The position numbers and the translations under genes were made by a program. Of a stretch of 12,885 nt of DNA, positions 1 to 5,845 are shown in pieces. The notes under the pieces were generated by a model that saw only the letters and a program-made list of their open reading frames with translations, made no database searches and was not told where the DNA came from. The stretch lies in NCBI GenBank assembly GCA_028871595.1, contig JAGWMT010000067.1, positions 1 to 12,885 on the forward strand, in the 5' to 3' direction. Source of the DNA: Elusimicrobiota bacterium (GTDB lineage: Bacteria; Elusimicrobiota; Elusimicrobia; UBA1565; UBA9628). Each line of letters starts with the position of its first letter. Position 1 is the stretch's first letter.

Positions 1-314
1 GGAGGATCCAACGGCACCGCGCCCAAATTGGACTTCAATTCCGCCAGGCCCTGGCCGGCCGTGGCCGACTGCTCCAGATAGCTCGCGATCGCCGGGGCGG
101 CGGTCATCCCCGTCACCGCCTGCACGTGCACCTGCAGTCCGTCCAGGAAGCGCGAGCCGTAGAACGGGTCGGACGCCGCCGCCAACGAGATGCTTTCCAA
201 GTAGGCGCCCGGAAAGCCCGTGGCCGGAGCCGCGTGCGCGTCCATGGCGCCGACGGGGCCGGCGAAGGACTTCGGTACGAAAAATAGAACCGCGAGGGGA
301 AACGCGAGCTTCAC
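1..314 (-). CDS. exported protein of unknown function, C-terminus beyond the window
   Basis: The frame is open from a GTG start at 314 to the window edge, giving 104 complete codons with no stop. The product begins MKLAFPLAVLFFVPKSFAG, a clear signal peptide: a Lys, a hydrophobic core, then a small-residue site near SFA-GP. The export signal fixes the start, because the upstream ATG at 325 is in another frame and stops after four codons. The visible mature part is Ala-rich and mostly helical-looking, and I do not recognise a domain. A good -35/-10 pair lies just upstream with the -10 six bases from the GTG, so the gene appears to be transcribed alone and leaderless. It lies 44 bases downstream of the NUDIX gene on the same strand. 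Being a real exported protein is well supported; its function is unknown. Confidence 0.72.
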   Translation of the reverse strand, partial: MKLAFPLAVLFFVPKSFAGPVGAMDAHAAPATGFPGAYLESISLAAASDPFYGSRFLDGLQVHVQAVTGMTAAPAIASYLEQSATAGQGLAELKSNLGAVPLDP

Positions 315-320
315 GACGTC

Positions 321-349
321 AGCATAACCCCGGCGCCGGCGGATTTCAA
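321..349 (-). promoter_or_regulatory. sigma70-type promoter of the exported protein gene, predicted leaderless
   Basis: On the minus strand TTGAAA (344-349) is followed by exactly 17 bases, then TATGCT (321-326), then six bases, then the GTG start at 314. The -35 matches the sigma70 consensus at five of six positions and the -10 at four of six. With the usual -10 to start distance, transcription begins at the start codon itself. There is no Shine-Dalgarno sequence. Confidence 0.6.
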
Positions 350-358
350 GGGCCGGAG

Positions 359-778
359 CTAAGGAAGAAGGCGCGGCAGAACCGACGAGAACTCGCGGTC
401 GGACGGGAACATCTCCCCCACCGGCAGGAGCGCGGGGTCGGACCAGAACAGATCCAACACGTCGTCGCCGTTTCCGCCCAGACGCAAATCTCCCCCCGTC
501 CGCTCCACCAGCCAGTAGGACGCCACGATCTGGATCGGCGACTGGGTGGACAGATGCGCCCCCTCGCTCGAGTAAAGCGCGCGCACGGGACGGATCTCCA
601 GCCCCGTCTCCTCCCGGAACTCGCGGCGCAGGGCGTCCATCGGCGCCTCGCCGATCTCGATCCCGCCGCCCGGGAAATTCACGAAGGACGCGCCGCGAAA
701 CGTCGACTTCGTCAGCAGAATCTTCCCGCCCTCGCGCAGGACGCCGTAAATACGGCAGGAGAAGACCCGCGAAGTCAT
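359..778 (-). CDS. NUDIX hydrolase
   Basis: The product is 139 aa. The NUDIX box is complete: starting at GGIEIGE it fits GX5EX7REUXEEXGU, with REFREETGL as the catalytic helix whose glutamates bind the divalent metal. The family hydrolyses nucleoside diphosphates linked to another group, such as damaged nucleotides, sugar-nucleotides, ADP-ribose or capped RNA. The substrate cannot be read from this sequence. The frame is open further upstream, but the ATG at 778 is the right start: the family fold begins directly after it, and everything earlier is antisense to the photolyase C-terminus. This ATG overlaps the photolyase stop as ATGA, so translation is probably coupled and the pair shares one transcript. 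A sanitising role beside a photolyase is attractive but inferred. Confidence 0.9.
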   Translation of the reverse strand: MTSRVFSCRIYGVLREGGKILLTKSTFRGASFVNFPGGGIEIGEAPMDALRREFREETGLEIRPVRALYSSEGAHLSTQSPIQIVASYWLVERTGGDLRLGGNGDDVLDLFWSDPALLPVGEMFPSDREFSSVLPRLLP

Positions 779-2217
779 TTTCGCTCCGACTCCACGGACG
801 CGCGATTGTTCGCCGCCAGCGACAACGCCGCCAGCGCCCGCACCCGCGCCCGTCCGTGGTCGATGATCGGCAGCGGATACCCGCCCGCGGCGCCCAGATG
901 CGCGGCGTCGGCCTTCCACGGTTCATGGATCAGCTTCGGCGGCAATTCCGCCAATTCCGGAACCCAGCGCTTGACGTAGATTCCCTCCGGATCGAATTTC
1001 TTCCCTTGAAGGACCGGATTGAAGATGCGAAAAAACGGAGCCGCGTCCGCCCCGCAGCCCGCGACCCACTGCCAGCCCAACGTGTTGTTGGCCTGGTCCG
1101 CGTCCACCAAGGTGTCCCAGAACCAGGCCGCGCCCTGGCGCCAGTCCACGAGCAGGTCCTTGACCAGGAACGAGGCCGCGACCATACGGGCGCGGTTGTG
1201 CATCCAGCCCGAGCGCCAGAGCTGACGCATCCCCGCGTCCACCGCCGGATAGCCGGTGCGGCCGCGCGTCCACCTCTCGAAGCCGTCCACGTCGCTCCTC
1301 CACGGGAAGGACTCGAACTCGGGGCGCAACGGCCGGTCGACCGTCCGGGGAAAGCGCGCGAGAAGGTGGTGGGCGAACTCGCGCCAACCCAGCTCCCGCA
1401 GGTACGCCTCCGGACCCCGGCCCGGCGCGCCCGCCGCCCGCCGGCTCACCGCGGCCCACACCGCTCGCGGCGAGATCTCCCCGAAATGGAGATGCGGCGA
1501 TAGGCGCGACACCCCGTCCTCGGCCATGAGGTCCCGGGATTCATGGTAGCCTCCCGCCGCCAGTTCGACGAACGCGTCCAAGCGCTCCCGCGCCCCTGCT
1601 TCTCCGGGGACCCACGCCGCGCCCAGCCCGGCCGTCCATTCGACCTTGGGCAAGAGCTTGAACGCGTCGAGGGTCTCTCCGCGCGGCAGGGCGCGCGCGT
1701 CCCCCAACGACGCCGGCGCCGGAAGCGGGGCCTCCGGCTCCGGGCGCTCGAGGCAGGCCCGCCAAAAGGGAGTGAACACCTGATAGGGATTGCCGGTCAA
1801 AGTCTTCACGTCCCCCGGCTCGAAGAGCAACGACGAGTTGAAGGTTTTCACCTCGAGCCCTTCCGCGCGCAGCGCGTCCTGGACGCGCGCGTCGCGCGCG
1901 GCCAAGGAGGGCTCCACGCGCCGGCTCCAGAACACGGCCTTGGAGCCGGTTTCCCGCGCCAGTTCCCGAAGCGCGCTCCCGGCCGGTCCCCGGCGCAGGA
2001 TCAGCCGCGAGCCGCGGCGGCGGAGGCTTTCGTCCAGCGCCGCCAGGGAGCGATGCAGCCACCAACGCGAGGCGGCGCCGGGCGCGGACGTCCCCTCCTC
2101 CTCGGGAGCCCAGATGAAAACCGGGATCGCCAAGCCGCGCGCCACCGCCTCCGCCAGCGCGGGATTGTCCTCCAGCCGCAGATCCAGCCGGAACCATACG
2201 ATCGTCGGGGAGGTCAC
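775..2217 (-). CDS. phrB: class I deoxyribodipyrimidine photolyase
   Basis: The product is 480 aa, the usual length for a class I CPD photolyase, a flavoenzyme that splits UV-induced pyrimidine dimers using blue light. It starts with the antenna-domain pattern TIVWFRLDLRLEDNPAL. The FAD-binding C-terminal half has the family signatures: TGYPAVDAGMRQLW at about 321-334, GWMHNRARMVAASFLVKD at about 337-354, and DADQANNTLGWQW at about 372-384, including the Asn next to the flavin N5, then DAAPFFRIFNPVLQGKKFDP. The tryptophans expected for electron transfer are present in this block. The start is GTG at 2217; the longer upstream frame is antisense to the next gene and contains no family sequence. 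A TATAAT lies six bases before the GTG. The antenna cofactor (folate or deazaflavin) cannot be told. A cryptochrome is possible but less likely. Confidence 0.95.
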   Translation of the reverse strand: MTSPTIVWFRLDLRLEDNPALAEAVARGLAIPVFIWAPEEEGTSAPGAASRWWLHRSLAALDESLRRRGSRLILRRGPAGSALRELARETGSKAVFWSRRVEPSLAARDARVQDALRAEGLEVKTFNSSLLFEPGDVKTLTGNPYQVFTPFWRACLERPEPEAPLPAPASLGDARALPRGETLDAFKLLPKVEWTAGLGAAWVPGEAGARERLDAFVELAAGGYHESRDLMAEDGVSRLSPHLHFGEISPRAVWAAVSRRAAGAPGRGPEAYLRELGWREFAHHLLARFPRTVDRPLRPEFESFPWRSDVDGFERWTRGRTGYPAVDAGMRQLWRSGWMHNRARMVAASFLVKDLLVDWRQGAAWFWDTLVDADQANNTLGWQWVAGCGADAAPFFRIFNPVLQGKKFDPEGIYVKRWVPELAELPPKLIHEPWKADAAHLGAAGGYPLPIIDHGRARVRALAALSLAANNRASVESERK

Positions 2218-2223
2218 GCTTCC

Positions 2224-2252
2224 ATTATAACCGTCCTCCGCCGCGTTCACCA
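2224..2252 (-). promoter_or_regulatory. promoter of phrB-nudix, predicted leaderless
   Basis: A perfect TATAAT (2224-2229, minus strand) is followed by six bases and then the GTG start of phrB. The hexamer 17 bases upstream, TGGTGA (2247-2252), matches TTGACA at only three positions, so the call rests on the -10. A GGAGG upstream of the -10 is 17 bases from the GTG, too far to be a ribosome binding site and outside the predicted transcript. Confidence 0.5.
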
Positions 2253-2288
2253 GGCACCGGCCGCGAAAGCTTGGACGCCGCCGCCCGC

Positions 2289-2317
2289 TTGACGCCTCCT
2301 CCCGACGGGGGTACACT
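2289..2317 (+). promoter_or_regulatory. sigma70-type promoter of the solute-binding protein gene, predicted leaderless
   Basis: TTGACG (2289-2294), a spacer of exactly 17 bases and TACACT (2312-2317) are followed by six bases and the ATG at 2324. The -35 is five of six and the -10 four of six to consensus. It is divergent from the phrB promoter in the same 106-base intergenic space, and no Shine-Dalgarno sequence precedes the ATG. Confidence 0.62.
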
Positions 2318-2323
2318 GGACTC

Positions 2324-3457
2324 ATGGGACGAACGCGCCGCTCGGCCGTCGTCGCGTTGGCGGCGTTGGGCGCCTGCGCGAAACCGCCGGCGACGTATAA
2401 GCTGGCGGTGATCGCCCCCCTGAGCGGGGACATGGCCGCGGACGGCCAGGGCATGGAGCGCGCGGTCGAGCTCGCCGTGTCCGACGACGCCGCCTCAAGC
2501 GCCTCTCCCGTGAAGGTCGAAGTCGTGGGGTTCGACGACCGCGCCGTGCCCTCCGCCGCCGCCGAAGCCGCGCGAAAGGCCGCCGCGGACCCGCAGGTCT
2601 TCGCGGTGATCGGCCCCATGACCTCCGGCTGCGCCATCGAGGCCGCCCGGGTCCTCTCCCTGAACCCGATGCCGATGATCACGCCTTCGGCGACCGCCCC
2701 CGAGCTGACCTTGCAGCAGGAGCGCAGCGACTGGGGCGGGGCGCGCGTGGCCTTCCGCCTGCCCCCCTCGGACGCCCTCCAGGGCGAATCCGACGCCGAG
2801 TACGCCCGTCAACGCCTCGGCCTCAAGACCTTCGCGGTGATCAGCGACGGAACGCCGTACGGCCTGGGCCTGACCGACGCGTTCCGCCGCGGGTTCGAGG
2901 CGCGGTCAGGAGGAATCTCATTCCTGACGACCGTGCCGCGCGGCGCGGAGGACTTTTCTCCCGTCGTGAGGCAGATCGTCGATATGAAGCCGGACGGCGT
3001 GTTCTTCGGCGGCATCTATATAGACGCGGGGCGCCTGCTCAAGCAGGTCCGCGCGGCCGGCTACGCCGGGATCTTCATGTCGGGCGACGGCGCCAAGAGC
3101 GACGATCTTTTCCGCTACGCCGGCGACGCGGCGGACGGCGCCTACCTGTCGGTGAGCGGGGTACCGCTCGAGCTCCTGCCCTCCGCCCAGGATTTCGTCG
3201 CCCGCTACAACAAGCGTTGGCCCGACGCCGCGCCGCGCACCTTCGACCACTATGCCTACGAGGCGGCCCGCATCGCGCTGTGGGCGCTGCGCAAGACCGG
3301 CGGGGACCGCAAGGCCGCGGTGGAGGCGATCCGCTCCCACTCGCACAAAGCCATGATGGGCAATTTCATTTTCGACGGCAAGGGCGACAGTCTCAAAAGC
3401 CAGATCACGATGATGAAGGCCGACGGCAAGCGCCGCCGCTTCGATCCGGCGTACTGA
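2324..3457 (+). CDS. LivJ-type ABC transporter substrate-binding lipoprotein
   Basis: The product is 377 aa. The N-terminus is a lipoprotein signal: two Arg pairs, a short hydrophobic stretch and the lipobox LGAC with Cys18 as the predicted lipidation site. The mature part follows the type 1 periplasmic binding fold of branched-chain amino acid receptors: KLAVIAPLSGDMAADGQGM at about 26-44, then IGPMTSGCAIEAARVL and PMITPSATAPELT, which in this family line the ligand pocket. The second lobe begins near KTFAVISDGTPYGLGL. Such proteins deliver amino acids, amides or urea-like solutes to an ABC permease. No permease or ATPase gene is nearby, so it is an orphan here and the ligand is unknown. An arginase lies in the window, but nothing visible links the two. 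Confidence 0.9.
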   Translation: MGRTRRSAVVALAALGACAKPPATYKLAVIAPLSGDMAADGQGMERAVELAVSDDAASSASPVKVEVVGFDDRAVPSAAAEAARKAAADPQVFAVIGPMTSGCAIEAARVLSLNPMPMITPSATAPELTLQQERSDWGGARVAFRLPPSDALQGESDAEYARQRLGLKTFAVISDGTPYGLGLTDAFRRGFEARSGGISFLTTVPRGAEDFSPVVRQIVDMKPDGVFFGGIYIDAGRLLKQVRAAGYAGIFMSGDGAKSDDLFRYAGDAADGAYLSVSGVPLELLPSAQDFVARYNKRWPDAAPRTFDHYAYEAARIALWALRKTGGDRKAAVEAIRSHSHKAMMGNFIFDGKGDSLKSQITMMKADGKRRRFDPAY

Positions 3458-3528
3458 CTTAACGCCGCCGGAGGATTGATCTTCGTCAGTAGGCCCTCCG
3501 CTCCGGTCCGTCCGGGGCCGTCCGACCC

Positions 3529-3559
3529 TTGGCGGGGCGCGGTTCGAGTGTGGTTTAAT
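3529..3559 (+). promoter_or_regulatory. probable promoter of the NadD-like gene, predicted leaderless
   Basis: TTTAAT (3554-3559), five of six to the -10 consensus, ends six bases before the ATG at 3566. The best -35 candidate, TTGGCG (3529-3534), is 19 bases away and four of six, so it is weaker than in the neighbouring promoters. The start codon spacing matches the other leaderless candidates in the window. Confidence 0.42.
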
Positions 3560-3565
3560 CAAGGC

Positions 3566-4506
3566 ATGAAGCGATTGAACCTCCTCCTCGCCCTGGCGCT
3601 GACGCTCCCCGCGGACGCCGCCGTCCTCGGCCTGGTGGAGTTCTCTCCGGTTCCCGCCTCCGTCGCCGCTCCCGCCGCGCTGTCCGCGCCCAACTGCGAG
3701 CCGCCGCGCGCGAATACGACGCGCCGGAAATCGCGCTCCTTGAGACCGTCGCCCTCGAGTCCGACCGCGCCCTGGCGCGCATTCAGGAACGGCTCGACGC
3801 GCGCGAGATCGATCCCTCGCGCGCCATCCGCCTTTCCGAATCGGACCCGCAGATCGCCGACGACTCCCACGCGCACGTCGGCGTTTATCCGGTCGCGGCG
3901 GACCCCTTCCAGTGGGGTCACCTGCTGATCGCCCTGCGCGCGGTCGGCGACCTGGGCGTGGACAAGGTCGTGTTCGTCCTGGCCGGGGACGACCCGCGCA
4001 AGCCGACCATGACTCCCGTGGCCGCCCGGCATCCCATGGGCCGGGAGGTCCTGGACGCGTTCGCTCCCTTCTTCGCCTATTCGCCGATCGCGGTCGGCAC
4101 CACCTTGGACGGCGAGACGAACATCTTCCGCATCCTCGCCTTGAACCCGGACCGCCGCGTGGACGCGTGGTACATGGTCGGCGACGACCACTACCGCCTG
4201 GTGGACAAGAAGGGCAACCCCGACACTTTGCCGAAGCTGGAGCGCCACTTTTCCTCGGACATGGGCCACAGCCCGACCTTGCACGCCCTGAAGGTGGCCT
4301 TCATCAGACGCGAGCATCCCGCCGAAGAGGTGCCCACGACCTTGCCGGTGCGTTTCCTGGATCACGTCGGCTTCGACGCGTCGTCCACGCAGATGCGCGG
4401 AGGCCGCCACACCTTGATGCCTTTCGCGGCCTACGACTTCGCCCGGCGCAACGAAGGTCTGTACGGCGTGACGCCCGCGGCGTCCGACGCCGGCTCCAAG
4501 CCCTAA
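3566..4506 (+). pseudogene. exported NadD-like nucleotidyltransferase, interrupted by one frameshift
   Basis: The gene starts at ATG 3566 with a signal peptide (MKRLNLLLALALTLPADAA) and an Ala/Pro-rich linker. The rest of the protein is read in another frame from about 3690: QLRAAAREYD, a charged helical stretch, then a nucleotidyltransferase domain. That domain has DPFQWGHLLIALRAVGDLG (the T/HxGH nucleotide-binding motif, here QWGH, at 3910-3921), KPTMTPVAARHPM, SSTQMR (ISSTxIR-type motif, 4381-4398) and FARRNEGLYG near the end, the order seen in nicotinate-nucleotide adenylyltransferases. Restoring one missing base somewhere between about 3660 and 3712 gives a single protein of 313 aa. No start codon lies between the shift and QWGH in the downstream frame, so the domain cannot be made whole without the join. 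It may be an assembly error, a real mutation or a frameshift event. No good slippery heptamer is visible. The substrate is uncertain. Confidence 0.68.
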
Positions 4507-5243
4507 GGCGTCGCCGGAAGGAGCGCGGCCACGTCGGCGCGCCCGCGCTTGCGCGCGATCTCGCCCGCGGCCAAGCCGTTCTTTCCCTTGAGCGTCGCAT
4601 CCGCGCGCGCCGCCAAGAGGACCCGAGCCGACGCGGCGGAGCCGGAGTGGGCGGCCCACATCAGCGCCGTGTACCCCTGGGTGTCCCGCGCGTTCACGGC
4701 CGCGCCGGCGGCGAGAAGGAGGCGGACCGCGCCCGGTTGGCCCGCCTGGACGGCGCGAATGAGCGGCGTGAAGCCGTTCGAATCGATCGCGTTCACGTCC
4801 GCCTTGCAGGAGAGAAGGGCGTTGACCGTCGCCGTGGAGACCAGCGCGACCGCGTAGGACAGCGCCGGAACGCCGAGTTCGTCCTTGGCCGAGCAGGAGA
4901 AGCCGCGGGCCGACAGCAAGGGCACCACATCGGCGCGGCCGCCCTTGGCGGCCTCGATCATGGCGTTGAAGGACGGTACGTCCTTCGGCGCCGGGTCGGC
5001 GCCGGCGTCGAGCAGCGCCTTGGTCATGGGCGCGCCGCCGTGACCGACGGCCCACATCACCGCGGTCCAGCCGTACTGGTCCTTCTCCCCCGCCGCGTCG
5101 CCCTCGCTCAGGCCCGCCTTCAAACCGGCCAAGTCGCCGTTCTTGACGGCGGCCACCAGCGGCGGATCGGCGACCGGGGCGGCGGACGCGGACGGGGCCG
5201 GGGCGACGGACAGCACGAGCAAAAGGGCGGGCAGGTGGCTCAT
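4503..5243 (-). CDS. secreted ankyrin-repeat protein
   Basis: The product is 246 aa. It starts with a signal peptide (about 1-22, hydrophobic core LPALLLVLSV, small residues before PVADPP), followed by about six to seven ankyrin repeats to the C-terminus. Repeat hallmarks include GWTAVMWAVGHGG, LLDAGADPAPKD, NGFTPLIRAVQAGQ, LLLAAGAAVNARD and GYTALMWAAHSG. The last repeats are degenerate, and there is no other domain. Ankyrin repeats bind protein partners, and here the predicted place is the periplasm or outside the cell. The start at ATG 5243 is fixed by the signal peptide and by a promoter whose -10 lies six bases upstream. The stop codon overlaps that of the convergent NadD-like gene. It is separated from the upstream tRNA operon by a strong terminator, so it is a single-gene unit. 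The partner is unknown. Confidence 0.87.
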   Translation of the reverse strand: MSHLPALLLVLSVAPAPSASAAPVADPPLVAAVKNGDLAGLKAGLSEGDAAGEKDQYGWTAVMWAVGHGGAPMTKALLDAGADPAPKDVPSFNAMIEAAKGGRADVVPLLSARGFSCSAKDELGVPALSYAVALVSTATVNALLSCKADVNAIDSNGFTPLIRAVQAGQPGAVRLLLAAGAAVNARDTQGYTALMWAAHSGSAASARVLLAARADATLKGKNGLAAGEIARKRGRADVAALLPATP

Positions 5244-5249
5244 CTTCGA

Positions 5250-5278
5250 AGTATAGACCCGCCGCGTCCCGGCGTCAA
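5250..5278 (-). promoter_or_regulatory. sigma70-type promoter of the ankyrin gene, predicted leaderless
   Basis: On the minus strand TTGACG (5273-5278), 17 bases, TATACT (5250-5255), six bases and the ATG at 5243. Both hexamers are five of six to consensus. This is the clearest of the leaderless promoters, and no ribosome binding site fits between -10 and start. Confidence 0.68.
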
Positions 5279-5304
5279 GGAAGCTTCCGTCACGCGATGA
5301 GACG

Positions 5305-5337
5305 AAAAAACCCCGGACCGCACTTCCCGGTCCGGGG
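5305..5337 (-). terminator. rho-independent terminator of the gap-secG-tRNA operon
   Basis: A perfect 10-bp G+C-rich stem (arms 5311-5320 and 5328-5337, CCCCGGACCG with its complement) has a 7-base loop. On the minus strand it is followed directly by six T (5305-5310). It lies 24 bases beyond the tRNA 3' end and ahead of the ankyrin gene promoter. On the plus strand the trailing T-run is interrupted, so action in that direction would be weaker. Confidence 0.93.
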
Positions 5338-5361
5338 CCTTTCTTCGTTGCTGAATAACTT

Positions 5362-5445
5362 TGCGCGAGGAGGGACTTGAACCCTCAAACCCTTTCGGGC
5401 ATACGCACCTCAAGCGTACGTGTCTGCCAGTTCCACCACCCGCGC
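5362..5445 (-). tRNA. tRNA-Leu (anticodon GAG)
   Basis: The minus strand folds as a class II leucine tRNA of 84 bases. The acceptor stem pairs GCGCGGG with CTCGCGC (one G-U pair), with discriminator A at 5362. The anticodon stem is TACGC/GCGTA around the loop TTGAGGT, anticodon GAG at 5409-5411, reading CUC and CUU codons. The long variable arm is CCC-GAAA-GGG and the T-loop is GGTTCAAGTCC-like. The 3' CCA is not encoded (AAG follows the discriminator) and must be added by a nucleotidyltransferase. It lies 11 bases after secG with no promoter between, so it is probably processed from the operon transcript. Confidence 0.96.
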
Positions 5446-5456
5446 GTCGGTACGGC

Positions 5457-5816
5457 TTACTTCTTCTTCGCCGGAGCCGCGGCGGGAGCCGCCGGGGCCG
5501 CAACGGGCGCGGCCGCCGCCGGCTGAGGCGCCGCCGGCGCTTCGAGCGGCACGGGAACGTCGGCGACCCTTGAGGTGACGCTCGACATGCCCGTGCGGTT
5601 CTGAAGAAGGGTCAGGAAAAGGGAGGTGAAGGCGAACGTCGCCGCCAATCCGGTGGTGAACTTCTTCATGAAGCTCGATCCGCCGGGCGTGGTGATCAGG
5701 GAGTCGCCGCCCCCGCCGAACATCTGCAGACCCGCTCCGCGCCCCGTCTGAAGGAGCACGACCAGGATCATGGCCAAGCACGCGACGATATGAACGGTCA
5801 GCAGGAAGTGGTACAT
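5457..5816 (-). CDS. secG: SecG, preprotein translocase subunit
   Basis: The product is 119 aa. SecG is the small third subunit of the SecYEG channel and assists protein export through the inner membrane. The sequence has two membrane helices (about 2-22 and 53-72) joined by the conserved cytoplasmic loop LLQTGRGAGL...FGGGGDSL. After the second helix comes an Ala/Pro-rich tail (about 87-119) ending in three lysines, much richer in Ala and Pro than typical SecG tails. The start at ATG 5816 begins directly with the first helix. It lies 29 bases after pgk. A position next to glycolytic genes is common for secG in bacteria, usually after tpiA, which is absent here. A TATAAT just upstream might give some independent transcription. 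Confidence 0.95.
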   Translation of the reverse strand: MYHFLLTVHIVACLAMILVVLLQTGRGAGLQMFGGGGDSLITTPGGSSFMKKFTTGLAATFAFTSLFLTLLQNRTGMSSVTSRVADVPVPLEAPAAPQPAAAAPVAAPAAPAAAPAKKK

Positions 5817-5825
5817 GAGGGTTCG

Positions 5826-5831
5826 ATTATA
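5826..5831 (-). promoter_or_regulatory. possible internal -10 element before secG
   Basis: A perfect TATAAT on the minus strand ends nine bases before the secG ATG, in the 29-base pgk-secG gap. No -35-like hexamer stands 16-18 bases upstream. If active, it would give an almost leaderless secG-tRNA transcript separate from the full operon. It could be chance. Confidence 0.28.
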
Positions 5832-5845
5832 CCTTTTTTCGCGTC

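Noticed and set aside
2495..2812. Open frame on the minus strand across the solute-binding protein gene, and the long N-terminal extension of the photolyase frame up to 2682
   Set aside because: It is antisense to a well-supported lipoprotein gene, has an Arg/Gly/Ala-rich composition typical of shadow frames in high-GC DNA, and contains no photolyase family sequence before 2217.
3458..3553. CGGAGG/CCTCCG inverted repeat between the solute-binding and NadD-like genes
   Set aside because: The loop is over 20 bases and no T-run follows, so there is no support for a terminator or riboswitch.
3559..5055. 498-codon minus-strand open frame across the NadD-like and ankyrin genes
   Set aside because: It crosses two genes with recognisable domains and is composed of low-complexity Arg/Gly/Ala sequence; there is no domain or start signal.
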